From Arctopsyche grandis (taxonomy: Eukaryota > Arthropoda > Insecta > Trichoptera > Hydropsychidae), in the NCBI RefSeq assembly GCF_051622035.1, contig NC_135355.1:8122501-8186500 (forward strand): DNA of 64,000 bases, written 5' to 3'. The position numbers and the translations under genes were made by a program. The notes beneath the pieces are model-generated. The model worked only from the letters and a program-made list of their open reading frames with translations. It was not told where the DNA came from and did no database searches. Each line of letters opens with the position of its first letter. The first letter of the stretch is position 1. Below, one piece after another: positions 49,119-59,300 of the stretch.

Positions 49119-51305
49119 GATATGAATGTAGATATAAGTTAATCGGATATGAATTAACGAGTTCGGTGATTATTCCGTACAAAACGGTCTCGCAAACGTC
49201 ACTAAAATCTCGATCATGCAACATCTGGCACCCGAAAATTGGGGTCCTTTTCCAAAATTGGAAACAATCTGTTAACCGAATTAATATATAAGGGATATAA
49301 AAGCAAAGGCGCCTATATACATTTGAGTTCATTTAGAGTAAAATGTTTCTGGAACTGTGAAAGCGATTATGCTTCCTAAAATTGAAGCCAATATTGTATG
49401 CTATTACTTGTGAATAGAATAAAACTAAGCCAAGATCCATTATTAAGCAATAACCATTGAAGTAGTCAATGGCAATAACTAGAGGTAGGATAGCCACAGT
49501 GCTATCCATTGTTGTAAATCCTTTGTAAAAAAGGTTCGGCAAACCTTTAACAATGCATTTACAACCTTTGAACAATATGCGGCACCTTCTTGGTCCGGTG
49601 ACTAGCAATAACACAAAATATTGCTGATTATAACTTGCACATAGGCGTTTTGCATCTAGTAACGCATGGCAAATATATATCGGTCATACGCATATTTGTA
49701 TACCAAATAAATTTTAAATATAGTATGCAGTTAGAAATTGCAGCTAACATTTAATCAATTAAAATGAAATTTAAACATAAAAGAAACGGTTTTTATTATC
49801 ATTTTTATGAAGATACATTTTTTAATACATAGTTTAAAATCTTGACCAAGTGTGGACATAGGCGTGTTTGCATGTAAAGCTGCTTTCAGACACTGTTTTC
49901 TATGGGACTTCTTCATTCCAATTGTGGGTTTAATACATAAAGGAATAACTAGTGGAAAAAATTCCATTCACAGTTCGTTTTTGTGTATATGTGGACATAG
50001 GCGTTTTTGCTTTATATACTCATGTGAAAAGACCGTCAAAAATATAAAATATAGACAAATTTGTAGAAAAATCGCTCTCAAAAAATCCGTACATATAAAA
50101 ATATAATCTTTGTCATGTACATATTTCAATTTTAAAAAATGTTGAAAAATAAATTTTTAAATTTCAAATATAGTGTTCCGTTCATTCAAACCTATCATTT
50201 GTGATGTAAAAACTATTGTTGATTATTTGTTGACGTTTTAATATAATTGACGGTAAAATTGAGCTCTTTAGTGTCAACACATTGATTGTAGGTAAATTAA
50301 TATAAAATATATATATGTTATATCAGTTGGACGACAGTATCGCCGATCATATTTTGCACATTATTCAACTTCGTATTACTTTTGATGTATACATATACAA
50401 AAATAAATTTATATTTGTATCTACGATTATTGCCATTTTATTATTCGATAATGATCTTATGAAACGACAAGGATAAAATAAGACCACTCACAAAAATAAA
50501 ACTCCGAACGAACCACCTTTCCACATCGATTATTCCCTAAATCGAAAAAAGCCAACTGGCAACATAAATTTTCGAACACCAGCATTCAGAGAATTTATAT
50601 CGAATAGTAATTCTTATGTGATATATGAAGACTGTTCGGATACAGATTCAGAATATTAATGGAATCGGAACTAATATAAATTATTCATAATTTTTGACAC
50701 ATCCCAAGCCAGGTCCCCTCTCAAAAAGTTTCAAAATTGAAATTAAAAATCATTTCATCAATATTTTTCACAACATACATTAAGGAGTAATAAGATCGAG
50801 GATCACAAGTTTCAAATAAAAGTCATGATGTAAAAATAATAGCCAAGGTATCACCGACAAGTTAGTACTTGAACATAACTACGAAGAATGAAGACGAAAG
50901 ACACTTCTCAATTTCGTAACAAATTTAAAAAAAAATTATCTCGGTGCTGGGCTCCCAGGCCAGAGCCATCGCTGTCCCCCCCCCCCCCCCCCGATGCCCG
51001 GGCCATGATTTTAATATCAAAACAAAGTACTCTTAAGCGTTTTCTTCCCCAAATATTTGATCATAAAGTGAAAACTTTACAATCGAATATTTTAAATTGT
51101 TATACATATTTTACTTATATACACTTCAATATGAAATTAACAAAAAAAACATATTATTATGAAAAAATAATAAAGGAAAAAAAGATCAGATTTTATTGAA
51201 ATACATTATAAAATATTACAGACATAGTATACAAATATCGTATTAATAAAATTTTAATTTCGTAATAATAAATCTACATATATTTAATTTAACGTGGCAC
51301 ATAAT
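49119..51305. other. Intergenic stretch, one exon-like frame
   Basis: 49150-49245 is a partial relative of the MED10 intron insertion. 49480-49610 is the inverted partner of the 15265 repeat. GGACATAGGCGT-like motifs recur at 49640, 49855 and 49990. The exon-like frame at 50483-50659 is listed separately. A C tract lies at 50975-50992. A minus-strand AATAAA (TTTATT, 51192-51197) could be the MED10 polyadenylation signal. Confidence 0.5.
50483..50659 (+). other. Unrecognised exon-like frame with acidic C-terminus
   Basis: 58 codons with balanced composition: HKNKTPNEPPFHIDYSLNRK, then FRTPAFREFISNSNSYVIYE and a final EDCSDTDSEY before TAA. It begins after an AG (AAATAAG), but the upstream pyrimidine tract is weak. 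In the same frame, separated by one stop, 50315-50476 encodes a short ATG frame including LDDSIADHILHIIQLR. This could be the last exon of an unknown gene, or a decayed element. No family was recognised. Confidence 0.25.
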
Positions 51306-52237
51306 TTATTCATCACCCCTGATAGCCCTATATTTATTTAATTCGTTGGGAAAAGTGCGAGATAATTCGACGAGTAAATGTGCTTTGAATCTTTTGTAAG
51401 AATCAATTTTGCCTTTCACTTCTTCATTCTTTGTCAGAGCCTTTTCGATGCAGTCTTTTGTGTAAAGCTGAGGATTCCTTCCTTGATCTATGTAACTGAA
51501 AATATACAGAATATTTTTTTATTGATTTAATCTTATTATAAATACATATGTAATAAAAAAAATCATACTAATTAATGGATATATTTTAACGAATTAAAAA
51601 AATAATGAGTAGGGTTCGTACGATGCACAAGTATATGAAAAAAAAAATGGGCGAGAGGTGTCGGCAAATGGCTGATAATAATATTTTATATTCAACTACA
51701 TAAAGCAGACATCTACATTATTACTCACTCAAAAACTTCAAGTGGAACGTGAACATCTTGAACCTGACTTTTCAATTTGTCTACTTCTTGGAGGCCGGTT
51801 ATCAGCGACTGTCTGAAATTAGTACAACGAATATACATATGGGTTCGGTGGTAGTTGGTCACAAAGCGCTCGCCCAAAAGTCACTAAAATCTCTATAACG
51901 GAACACCTGGCAGCCGAAAAGTCCATTATACTAACGATAACTCGAGTGCCAAATATTCCGTATTCGTGACTTTCATGGCAAAAATTGTCTTTTGGGCGAT
52001 CGCAATGTGAATAATAATGCAATTACCATACATATGTGAAATGGTGACTAACAAAATGGAGAATGCAATATTAAATTGACATATTCGAGGAACAACTGAA
52101 TTAAGCGATACTGACATTTTCTGGTTGAGTACGCTCTGACCCTGAGGTTGAAAGTCACTGACTATGATGCGGATTTGTCTGACGTTCTCGATGAACATTT
52201 CCAACTGATTCTCCAAACTCTCCAAGGGAGACGCCAT
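51306..52237 (-). CDS. MED10: Mediator complex subunit 10
   Basis: Three minus-strand exons, 52237-52116, 51812-51729 and 51495-51306, join in phase to 131 aa. Donors are GTCAGT and GTGAGT; both acceptors are TTCAG. The product begins MASPLESLENQLEMFIENVR, continues RIIVSDFQPQGQ, then SLITGLQEVDKLKSQVQDVH, and ends YIDQGRNPQLYTKDCIEKAL, FPNELNKYRAIRGDE. This is recognisable MED10 along its whole length (human form 135 aa). MED10 is a small helical subunit of the Mediator middle module, which links activators to RNA polymerase II in the nucleus. No residue looks abnormal and no exon is missing. The 303-bp intron 1 contains a small repeat insertion and intron 2 is 233 bp. The gene stands alone; the plus-strand Nudix gene starts about 4 kb beyond its 5' end. 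Confidence 0.97.
51866..52003. repeat. Foldback-type repeat inside MED10 intron 1
   Basis: GCGCTCGCCCAAAAG (51866-51880) and its near-complement CTTTTGGGCGATCGC (51989-52003) bracket a 138-bp segment. Inverted relatives at 45920-46090 and a partial one at 49150-49245 share TCACTAAAATCTC and CCAAATATTCCG-like blocks. It takes up nearly half of the intron. Confidence 0.7.
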
Positions 52238-52650
52238 CGCGAAATCACAAATGACAGTACAACACCCACAAATGACTCCCCCACCCCTTCCTCAATAATA
52301 AGACAGGCTGCAAAACGTCGCAATTTAAAACACCCCGTTTATTAGAAATTACAAAACTTTATTGACGAAAAATTTATTACCAAAAAGAATTTGATTTATG
52401 CAGTTTGGATAGTTTCGTCTTAATCTTAATCACAAACAGCATCAGTCGTTCGAGCAAAAGTAAGTTCGTTTGTTATTCCGGATTGACATGATACGAGTGC
52501 ACCTAGATCGAGTCCACTTGGTTTGTCACTCGGACGTTACTCGTAACATGGTAGGAGTCTAGTGATGTCGGATCACGCTCAGCTTTTTCCAGTGTACTTG
52601 AATTACTAATGGCATTTCAAAATGATGCTTGAGAGCAGCGCACGTGGCTT

Positions 52651-52716
52651 GTATTTACTCAGCTATCAAGCCCCCGCGTGCGCCGCTCACCGAGGGCTTG
52701 ATAGCTGAATAAATAC
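52651..52716. repeat. 66-nt hairpin, 23-bp stem and 20-nt loop
   Basis: The left arm GTATTTACTCAGCTATCAAG plus CCC pairs with GGGCTTGATAGCTGAATAAA plus TAC, with one mismatch in 23 positions. The GC-rich loop is 20 nt. The size resembles an animal microRNA precursor, but a small foldback repeat is equally possible. It lies about 410 bp upstream of the MED10 start. Confidence 0.9.
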
Positions 52717-53361
52717 CAGTTTTTTTAAGGTATAGTCTTATTTTTTAACTTTATAAGAATTTTAACGATCGATTTATGTTCCTTGCACTTTGTTTTATTG
52801 AATTTAATATAAATTATTATTGAAATGTTCCATATTCTTATGATTTTAGAAAATGGGAATAGGTATTCCCATGGATATAAGTGAAGCATATATTTTATAA
52901 TATTGGATTTTACAATATTTTTCTTTTATTTATTAGATGTCACAAAATTGGAATTTAAACAATTCCAGCCACATGGAAGCAGCATATGAATTTTTATATG
53001 AACAGGAAATGGTGTTCGATGTACCATTTTGTTTTTGAATTTTTTTTCAACTTGTCAAAATAATGTTTTTTTGGATATAATTATTATTTTTATATATAAT
53101 TTGCATTATATCTTTAGTTTGTTTATTTGCTCTTTTAATTTTAAATATATTTATTTATTTATTTTATTTTACGGTCAAGAAAACCAAATGGAGAATTGTA
53201 CTCTAATTGGTTTCTAACCTATATATGATTTTATCTTAAAATGCATTTTTTTTAAATTATATTTTTGCACCACCCAAAGATCCGTGGGAAGTATACTTCC
53301 CACTTTTTTTTCTATGTTTAAAACATATTTATTAAATTTTTTCCACATTTGCCTTAAATAT

Positions 53362-53522
53362 TGTGGCGGCTCGCTTATACGACATGGCCGAGTTTGGTTG
53401 CCTTCCTGCGAGTGGGAACCAATTCGGCTAGGTTCGGAGAGCTACTACTCACTCTGTCTTCAGCTGTCATATAATAAACACGTGCATTAACATGCCAGTC
53501 GTCTCATTCGTTCATCCCCCAT
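53362..53522 (+). mobile_element. 161-bp LTR-like element, copy 2
   Basis: Starts TGTGGCGGCTCGCTTATACG, ends TTCATCCCCCAT, same length as the inverted copy at 47227-47387. It is flanked by an identical 5-bp duplication AATAT (53357-53361 and 53523-53527). AATAAACACGTGC lies 50 bp before the end. This fits a solo LTR. Confidence 0.8.
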
Positions 53523-54189
53523 AATATGTATTTTTTAGCAATACTATCAAAATGAAATTTGTAAAAATCAATTAGAAATAATTTGCCCGCGAAAGGGTCA
53601 ACGGAAGCTATCGATATTTTTTTTATATGATATTTTTTCGTGAAGACCGGGTGTTCTGCATCCTCAAATCACCCCCTTAGAGCAGCCCTGCACACTATTG
53701 ACTTTTTACAAGGCTTTTATTATTATAAGTAGTCTTCGGCGATGGAGCGTGCTTTTTCCAGGAAAGAGGGCGTTTTGGGGCTATTTTCCAGGAAACAGGG
53801 CAAACTACAAAGCTAGAGAGCAAAAAAAAGGTTCACCATAAAAATGAATAATGGTGCGCAGGGTCACACCGGCCTATGATTATAAGGGGTCTACCTCACG
53901 GCACTGAAAGCCAAAAGATTGAAAAAGCAAATATCGGATGGCAAAGATCGAAAATCGAAAGATCTTAAATCGAAAGATTAAAAAAAAGAGTGTATGGTAA
54001 ACGGTACTATGTACATATATATAATATATATGATTGGCATGCGATGAAATTATCTCTTTTTTTTGTCATACAGCCTGGTTTAATGTGCGCGCGCAGAATA
54101 CGGGAGTAAAAGCCTGTTCCTCTTGTATCCTGCTCGCGCAAATTAAGTGAGGATGTACGACGGGGGAGAGAGAGTTTTACCGCACGCCA

Positions 54190-54192
<3 letters not shown>

Positions 54193-54283
<91 letters not shown>
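54193..54283. repeat. (TA)n microsatellite
   Basis: About 90 bp of TA repeats ending where the hAT element begins. It continues on the other side of the element at 55788-55816, so the element inserted into a TA tract. Confidence 0.97.
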
Positions 54284-54286
<3 letters not shown>

Positions 54287-55784
54287 TGGCGGACTGGGAC
54301 TGAAATCAGTGCATGCCAGGAGTCAAAGGGGGCCCCACCCAGGGTTAAAATAATTTGTCCCCCCCCCCCATATAACAAAATTTTCTTCTTTCCATAACGC
54401 TAAAAATCAAGGGAAATTTTTTTTTTTCAAAATTGGGAATAAACAAATTTAGGTACAAGAAAAATGGCAAAAGAAAAATAGATCCATAAATTATATTGTA
54501 TATTTTGTTTTAACCCTTGTCCTAGGTAAATATAATGCATCATAAAAGAATGCGGCATAAAAGCGGCTTTTACTTTCGGTGGAAAACAATCAGGGACGTC
54601 ATTTCAGCTTTTTCTTTGGGGGGCAGGGCAGGCAAAGATTGGTCAAATTGAATTTTTTTTCAAAAAATCTTTTTTATATCGGAATAAAAATGGAAAATAT
54701 TCTTTACCTTATTGAGTTATAAAATATGAAAAAAATAAGCTTATTTTTGAAAAAATAATTATAAAAAAATATTATGGAAAAAGGGAAAAAAGCGCCGCAG
54801 GCGAAAATTTTTTTCCACAAATCTTTACATAGTCAACATTAATCGACCATCAAACTGATTCTCCAAAAAACTATCAATTAACTTAATTTCTACCGACTGT
54901 CTTGTCACTTTATCTATGTACGTAATAACATTAGATAAAGTTTTGTTTTGTTTTTTTTCAAAGCACATAGCAGCGATTATTTTATTAGTTACCCAAAAGT
55001 AACACATAAGAAATACACGTAGCATTCATAGATCCATAGTATCTCATTAATCATTAAATTCATAATATTTTCTAAATTCACACTATTCCTTAATTTAGGC
55101 GAGTGCCCCCCTATGCCCCCCCCCAAATTACGTCCCTGAAAAAAATGCATAATATTTTCAATTAATGTTAATCGAAAATCGGGATTTTGGGGAGGGGGCC
55201 CCTATCCTATATTTCTATTTACATGGGTGTGTCTAGATAAGGAATAGATTTTATATTCGGAAACTGTTTAAAATTGTGTATTTAAATCTTACTATATCAT
55301 CGAAGTATAATCAAATGTTATTTTGAAAGTATGAAGTTAATCTAAATCGCTGGTTGATGATGAATCGTCCTATCAAAATTGTTTTAAGCAATTCAGTTTA
55401 TATTATTCACGAAAATTTGTTTATTCCCATTTTTATTTCAGTAGTTAGTTGTTACATAGGTATTGGTATATACATAATCTTGACGTTGGAATAGGCCCGG
55501 CAAAAGGGCCCACGCAAATGTTGAAACTTACATTTCAAATCTAATAAAAAAAGTTAACCGATCCTTGGGCTGTTAAAGCAGGTATTAGTTATTTGTGTAT
55601 ATCGTAAGAAATTTGTTTTGTTGAAATACCCAAACTTTAGGTCCCAAAGTTGCAATATCCTATACATTTTTACACACGTGAAATAGTTAAAAAGTTATTT
55701 AATTTTACTGAGGGCCCATATTTTCTAACAGATAGTGGGGCCCACATGCCATCGGGCATGTTCGCTTGTATGGCCAGTCCGCCA

Positions 55785-55787
<3 letters not shown>
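54284..55787. mobile_element. hAT element (1,504 bp) inserted in a (TA)n tract
   Basis: Starts CAGTGGCGGACTGGGACTGA and ends ATGGCCAGTCCGCCACTG. Inverted ends of at least 14 bp lie between TATATATA on both sides (8-bp duplication cannot be separated from the microsatellite). GGGGGCCCC blocks lie inside both ends. There is no recognisable transposase. Another element is nested at 54591-55138. Confidence 0.92.
54591..55138. mobile_element. Nested hAT-like element (548 bp)
   Basis: Starts CAGGGACGTCATTTC and ends AAATTACGTCCCTG, with a 7-of-8 flanking duplication (AAAACAAT and AAAAAAAT). It lies wholly inside the larger hAT element, so it inserted later. The minus frame 54825-55025 (66 codons) lies in it; its product was not recognised. 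Confidence 0.85.
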
Positions 55788-55815
<28 letters not shown>

Positions 55816-55816
55816 C

Positions 55817-56346
55817 TAAACGTTTTTCATATGTATGCATGGTAAACGAACATTTTCAATTTTTTAACATTGGGTGCGGTGACGGTCAACCGATTATAAA
55901 CGAAGTCTGCGCTGACTTGTCTGATAGCCCCCTATTGTTTACGGAATCTTTGACAGTGGTTAGTTAATTTCAGTTTCGTGCTAAAAATACTAGTAAACAA
56001 AAAGGGCATCGTATCGTGAGTGAAATTAAAGGGGAAAGATTAAAAGGAGGACGAGTTGAAGGAGAGAAAGACAAGGTCGCAGAGGACGGTGTTGTGTCGG
56101 TGGTGCAGTCGAGTGGAGAAGTGGGTGGCGTTTAAGTGTGGAGTGTGGGGTGTGGGGTGTGGGGTGTGGGGTGCGGGGTGCGGGGTGTGGGTACGGAGTG
56201 CGGAGTGCGGAGTGAGGAAGGGCCGGCGCTGCGGTGCGAGCGAGGTTTCGATTCCTCGGCAGTCGCGGACAGCAGACAGCAGACAGCAGACAGCAGACAG
56301 CAGACAGCAGACAGCAGACAGCGAAGGATCGACAGTGCGCCGCGGC
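55817..56346 (+). promoter_or_regulatory. Promoter/5' UTR region of the Nudix gene, with minisatellites
   Basis: GC content rises sharply here. 56134-56190 is a GTGTGGG/GTGCGGG minisatellite. 56268-56322 is seven to eight copies of the heptamer CAGACAG, ending about 25 bp before the start codon. No TATA box was found. The overlapping frames on both strands are artefacts of these repeats. The transcription start cannot be placed. Confidence 0.55.
56268..56322 (+). repeat. Heptanucleotide tandem repeat (CAGACAG)n in the likely 5' UTR
   Basis: About seven and a half perfect units with no substitutions, which suggests high mutability. Being seven bases long, each gained or lost unit would shift the phase of any upstream open frame. 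Confidence 0.95.
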
Positions 56347-59300
56347 ATGGCTGAGGCGATGGATGTGTCGCGGCTGTTGCGTCTCGCGCGCCAGTTCAAC
56401 TGCTTCTATCTCCACGGTACGTCCCCGCCCCGACTCGACCCGACCCGACCCGACCAGCCCTCACCGGAGCCCTAGAAGGGGCGCTGCGCCACACCCTCCC
56501 CGATCTCCCCCCGCCCCCGCACTTGGGCCAAGTCTTAAGTCGTCACTCGTCACTCCCCCTTCGACATCCCCGACATATCGTGTGCAATCGATACTTGTCA
56601 CTTCCGGTTTATTTATTTACATATTTTACACGTTGCTCTCGTATTATGAATCGCCATCATGTGTTGTCGCTGGGTTTTTGTTATGAGACGTTGCGCAAAT
56701 TGACTTAGGTGTATTGGCCAATTCGCTTCCGATCAACGGAACGAATCATGTATATCAAGGTATGGTTTGTGACATGTGTAAATAGATGGATAGATTATGA
56801 ACATGTGTTCAGGTGCCAGAATTGCCAATTAGTGAAAGGTGGACTTGTCGATTTGGCTTCTGACAGCTTCGTCTACTTATTAATTAAAAAGAAAAGAAAA
56901 TAATTGGCACAAAAACGAACCGATTAAGTCTTAGCGTGACTCATATATAATTTATTTATTTATTTGGAAAATTTACAGTTTATTAAGTTACATAGATTGA
57001 TAGTAAAAAAAATATAATTATGTTAAGTAAACCATTAATAATTTTCACATATAGGTAAAAAAAAGAAAAGCTCAAACATTTAAAATAAGAAAAGAGTAGG
57101 AAAATAAAGCACATGGAAATAAGGAACATGAAAAGTACACAGAATAAAATATAGCAATGTAATAAAAATAAGATAAATTGTAAAACGTAAATAGAATTGG
57201 CAATTGATGAGTACGTAGTGATAGACGTGTAGATATCCAGAAGCATAAATATCAGCAGTTATGTGTATATGAATATAAATATACACATACATACTTGCAT
57301 CCATAGAAGCGATACGGAATTACCGAGCAAACCATCACTCGTGATACCAATTGAGTTAAAATAAAATTAATAAAGCGAATTATATAGTTTTTTGGCAAGT
57401 ATTTGTTCATAATATAATAATAAACAATGATTTAGATGACAATTGACGATAGAATTGAAAATAAAGTGCGTTTAGAAATATAAGAAAGAACCAATAATTA
57501 ATAATGAAAACAAAAACCATAATATATGGGCAGAATTGATAGAGTGCGTAAAGATAGACGTATAAGCCTACATGCGTAGGTAAGCATAGACATATGTATA
57601 CAAATGAACATGCATCAATTATAGCATTATAAACAAAGATATAGAACTATTGTTCAAATAATAATCATTGATGGTAGTAAATGAATCTGAACATATATTA
57701 ACAAAGTGAAATATGGAATTAACCAGTTTATATTCTTTAACAATAATATTAATATTGAGACAATAATCAATAATAGAAGTGAAACTATAGTTTTAAATAG
57801 AGCAAAAAGTATGGAAGAAATTACAGTAAAAAATGTAATTGCATGTACAAGTATATGTAATTATAAATGAAGATATAGAATCAATTATCAAACAACAATT
57901 ATTGATGATAGCAATTGAATTGAAATAAGTATTAGTAAAATAAAATATGGAATTAGTTAGTGTATATTCTTTGATAATAATATTTATATTAAAATAATTA
58001 TTATTAATAAAAGTGAAAATATAGTAAAAAATATGGTGGAAAATACAGTAAAAAAATAAAGTAAGAAATGTAGATATAAAATATAGAGAAGAGAATAACA
58101 GGATCGGTAAATATAATTATCACATAAAAGAGAAGGTAAGAAAAATATAAATAAAAAATTAGAATAGATTGCTTATTCATTGAAAAAATATTTATATAAT
58201 CTTTTTTAGGTCGTCCAAAGTCTTTATGTGTAGAATCTTTGAAGTGGAGTTTTTTCTTAAAAGTATGTTTGAATTTCTTACCCAGACGTATTGAAACCCC
58301 TTATCTTTAGCATAGGATTTTGTTTTGGTCAAAAGTTGTTTATTGGCAATGGTTAATTGATCATTTATGTAGATTTTGGCATTATCAACACCAACACCTA
58401 TATCATTAACTGTGAGATTCTTGTGTTTACGGGTAGTCGCAACAAAGTCTTCTTTAATATATCTATTGATGAAGCTCACTACAAGTAGTTTATCCGAAGT
58501 GCGGGTGGGAACTCTTGTGATATAATTAATTTCTGATTTTGGAATATTACAATTTACAGTTTTGGAGATCGAGTCAAAAATATTAAAGACGTTTTCATTA
58601 TTTTTACAAGGGATTCCTTTTATTTCAACATTGTTGAGCCTTAATCTCTGTTCAATGCTTGCGATTTTATTTTGTAATACATGAACAATATTCTGAAGTG
58701 ACTCGATGTCTTTCACTTTATCCTCTACTGCACTTATCCTACTTTCGGCCTCAATAATCTTTGAACTGTTAAATTCACATGTTGCTTTGAGGTCGCTAAT
58801 ATCAGTTTTTATCGTTTTTATGTCCTCTGCAAGCGACGGCAGGCATGATATGTTACGTTTGATATCAAGGATCTCCTTAAGTAGTGTACCCAATGAGGGC
58901 GAAGGTGACTCAGTCAAAGACTGAGGACTTTGTGGATTACGGCATCGTGGACACTTCCATGTAGCCCTTTTAGTAGCTCCCAATCTATTGTAGCCGCCTT
59001 CAGTAATTTTGGCACAATTAAAATCGTAATGCCTCTTACAATTAGCACATTGAACACCATTAGAAAATTGCGTTTCACAAGATGCACAACACTGCATGAT
59101 TGCCAAATTGAATTGAACTAAAGGTTGACAATCTATGAAATTCACTCTGCGAACGAGAATGTATGGACTACCCACTTGAAACTTGAATTTATATTTTTTG
59201 TAATTATTATGAGTATATTGAGTATATTTTATAAGTACGAATTAAAAATAGCACAACAGGAACAAACTTTGTTGACAGATTTTTTTATTTATTTATTTTT

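Larger units (their letters stand above)
52238..54192. other. MED10 5' flank and intergenic DNA
   Basis: The MED10 promoter is expected just above 52237. No TATA box is obvious. It contains the hairpin at 52651-52716, the LTR-like element at 53362-53522, and a repeat shared with 45445 and 46120 at 53728-53880. 53020-53220 is low-complexity AT-rich. No second gene was found. Confidence 0.5.
56945..59290 (-). mobile_element. ORF1-only non-LTR retroelement in intron 1 of the Nudix gene
   Basis: Read on the minus strand, the unit begins near a T/A-rich edge (about 59290), encodes an intact ORF1-type protein (59175-58192), continues as 1.2 kb of AT-rich DNA with degenerate 230-bp repeats, and ends in an AAATAAATAAATAAAT tail at about 56949-56966. 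That tail is typical of LINE 3' ends. No endonuclease or reverse transcriptase could be found. The borders are approximate and no target duplication was confirmed. Confidence 0.6.

Noticed and set aside
51926-52237. 103-codon frame as a complete protein
   Set aside because: Only the first 40 residues are MED10. The rest is translation of intron 1, since the MED10 protein continues at 51812 after splicing.
52148-52345. Plus-strand frame opposite MED10 exon 1
   Set aside because: Antisense shadow of a strongly conserved coding exon.
56026-56686. Several frames of 119-150 codons around 56.0-56.7 kb
   Set aside because: Produced by the GTGTGGG and CAGACAG repeats. They are arginine/proline or serine/glutamine rich without domains. 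Only the ATG at 56347 joins to the Nudix exons.
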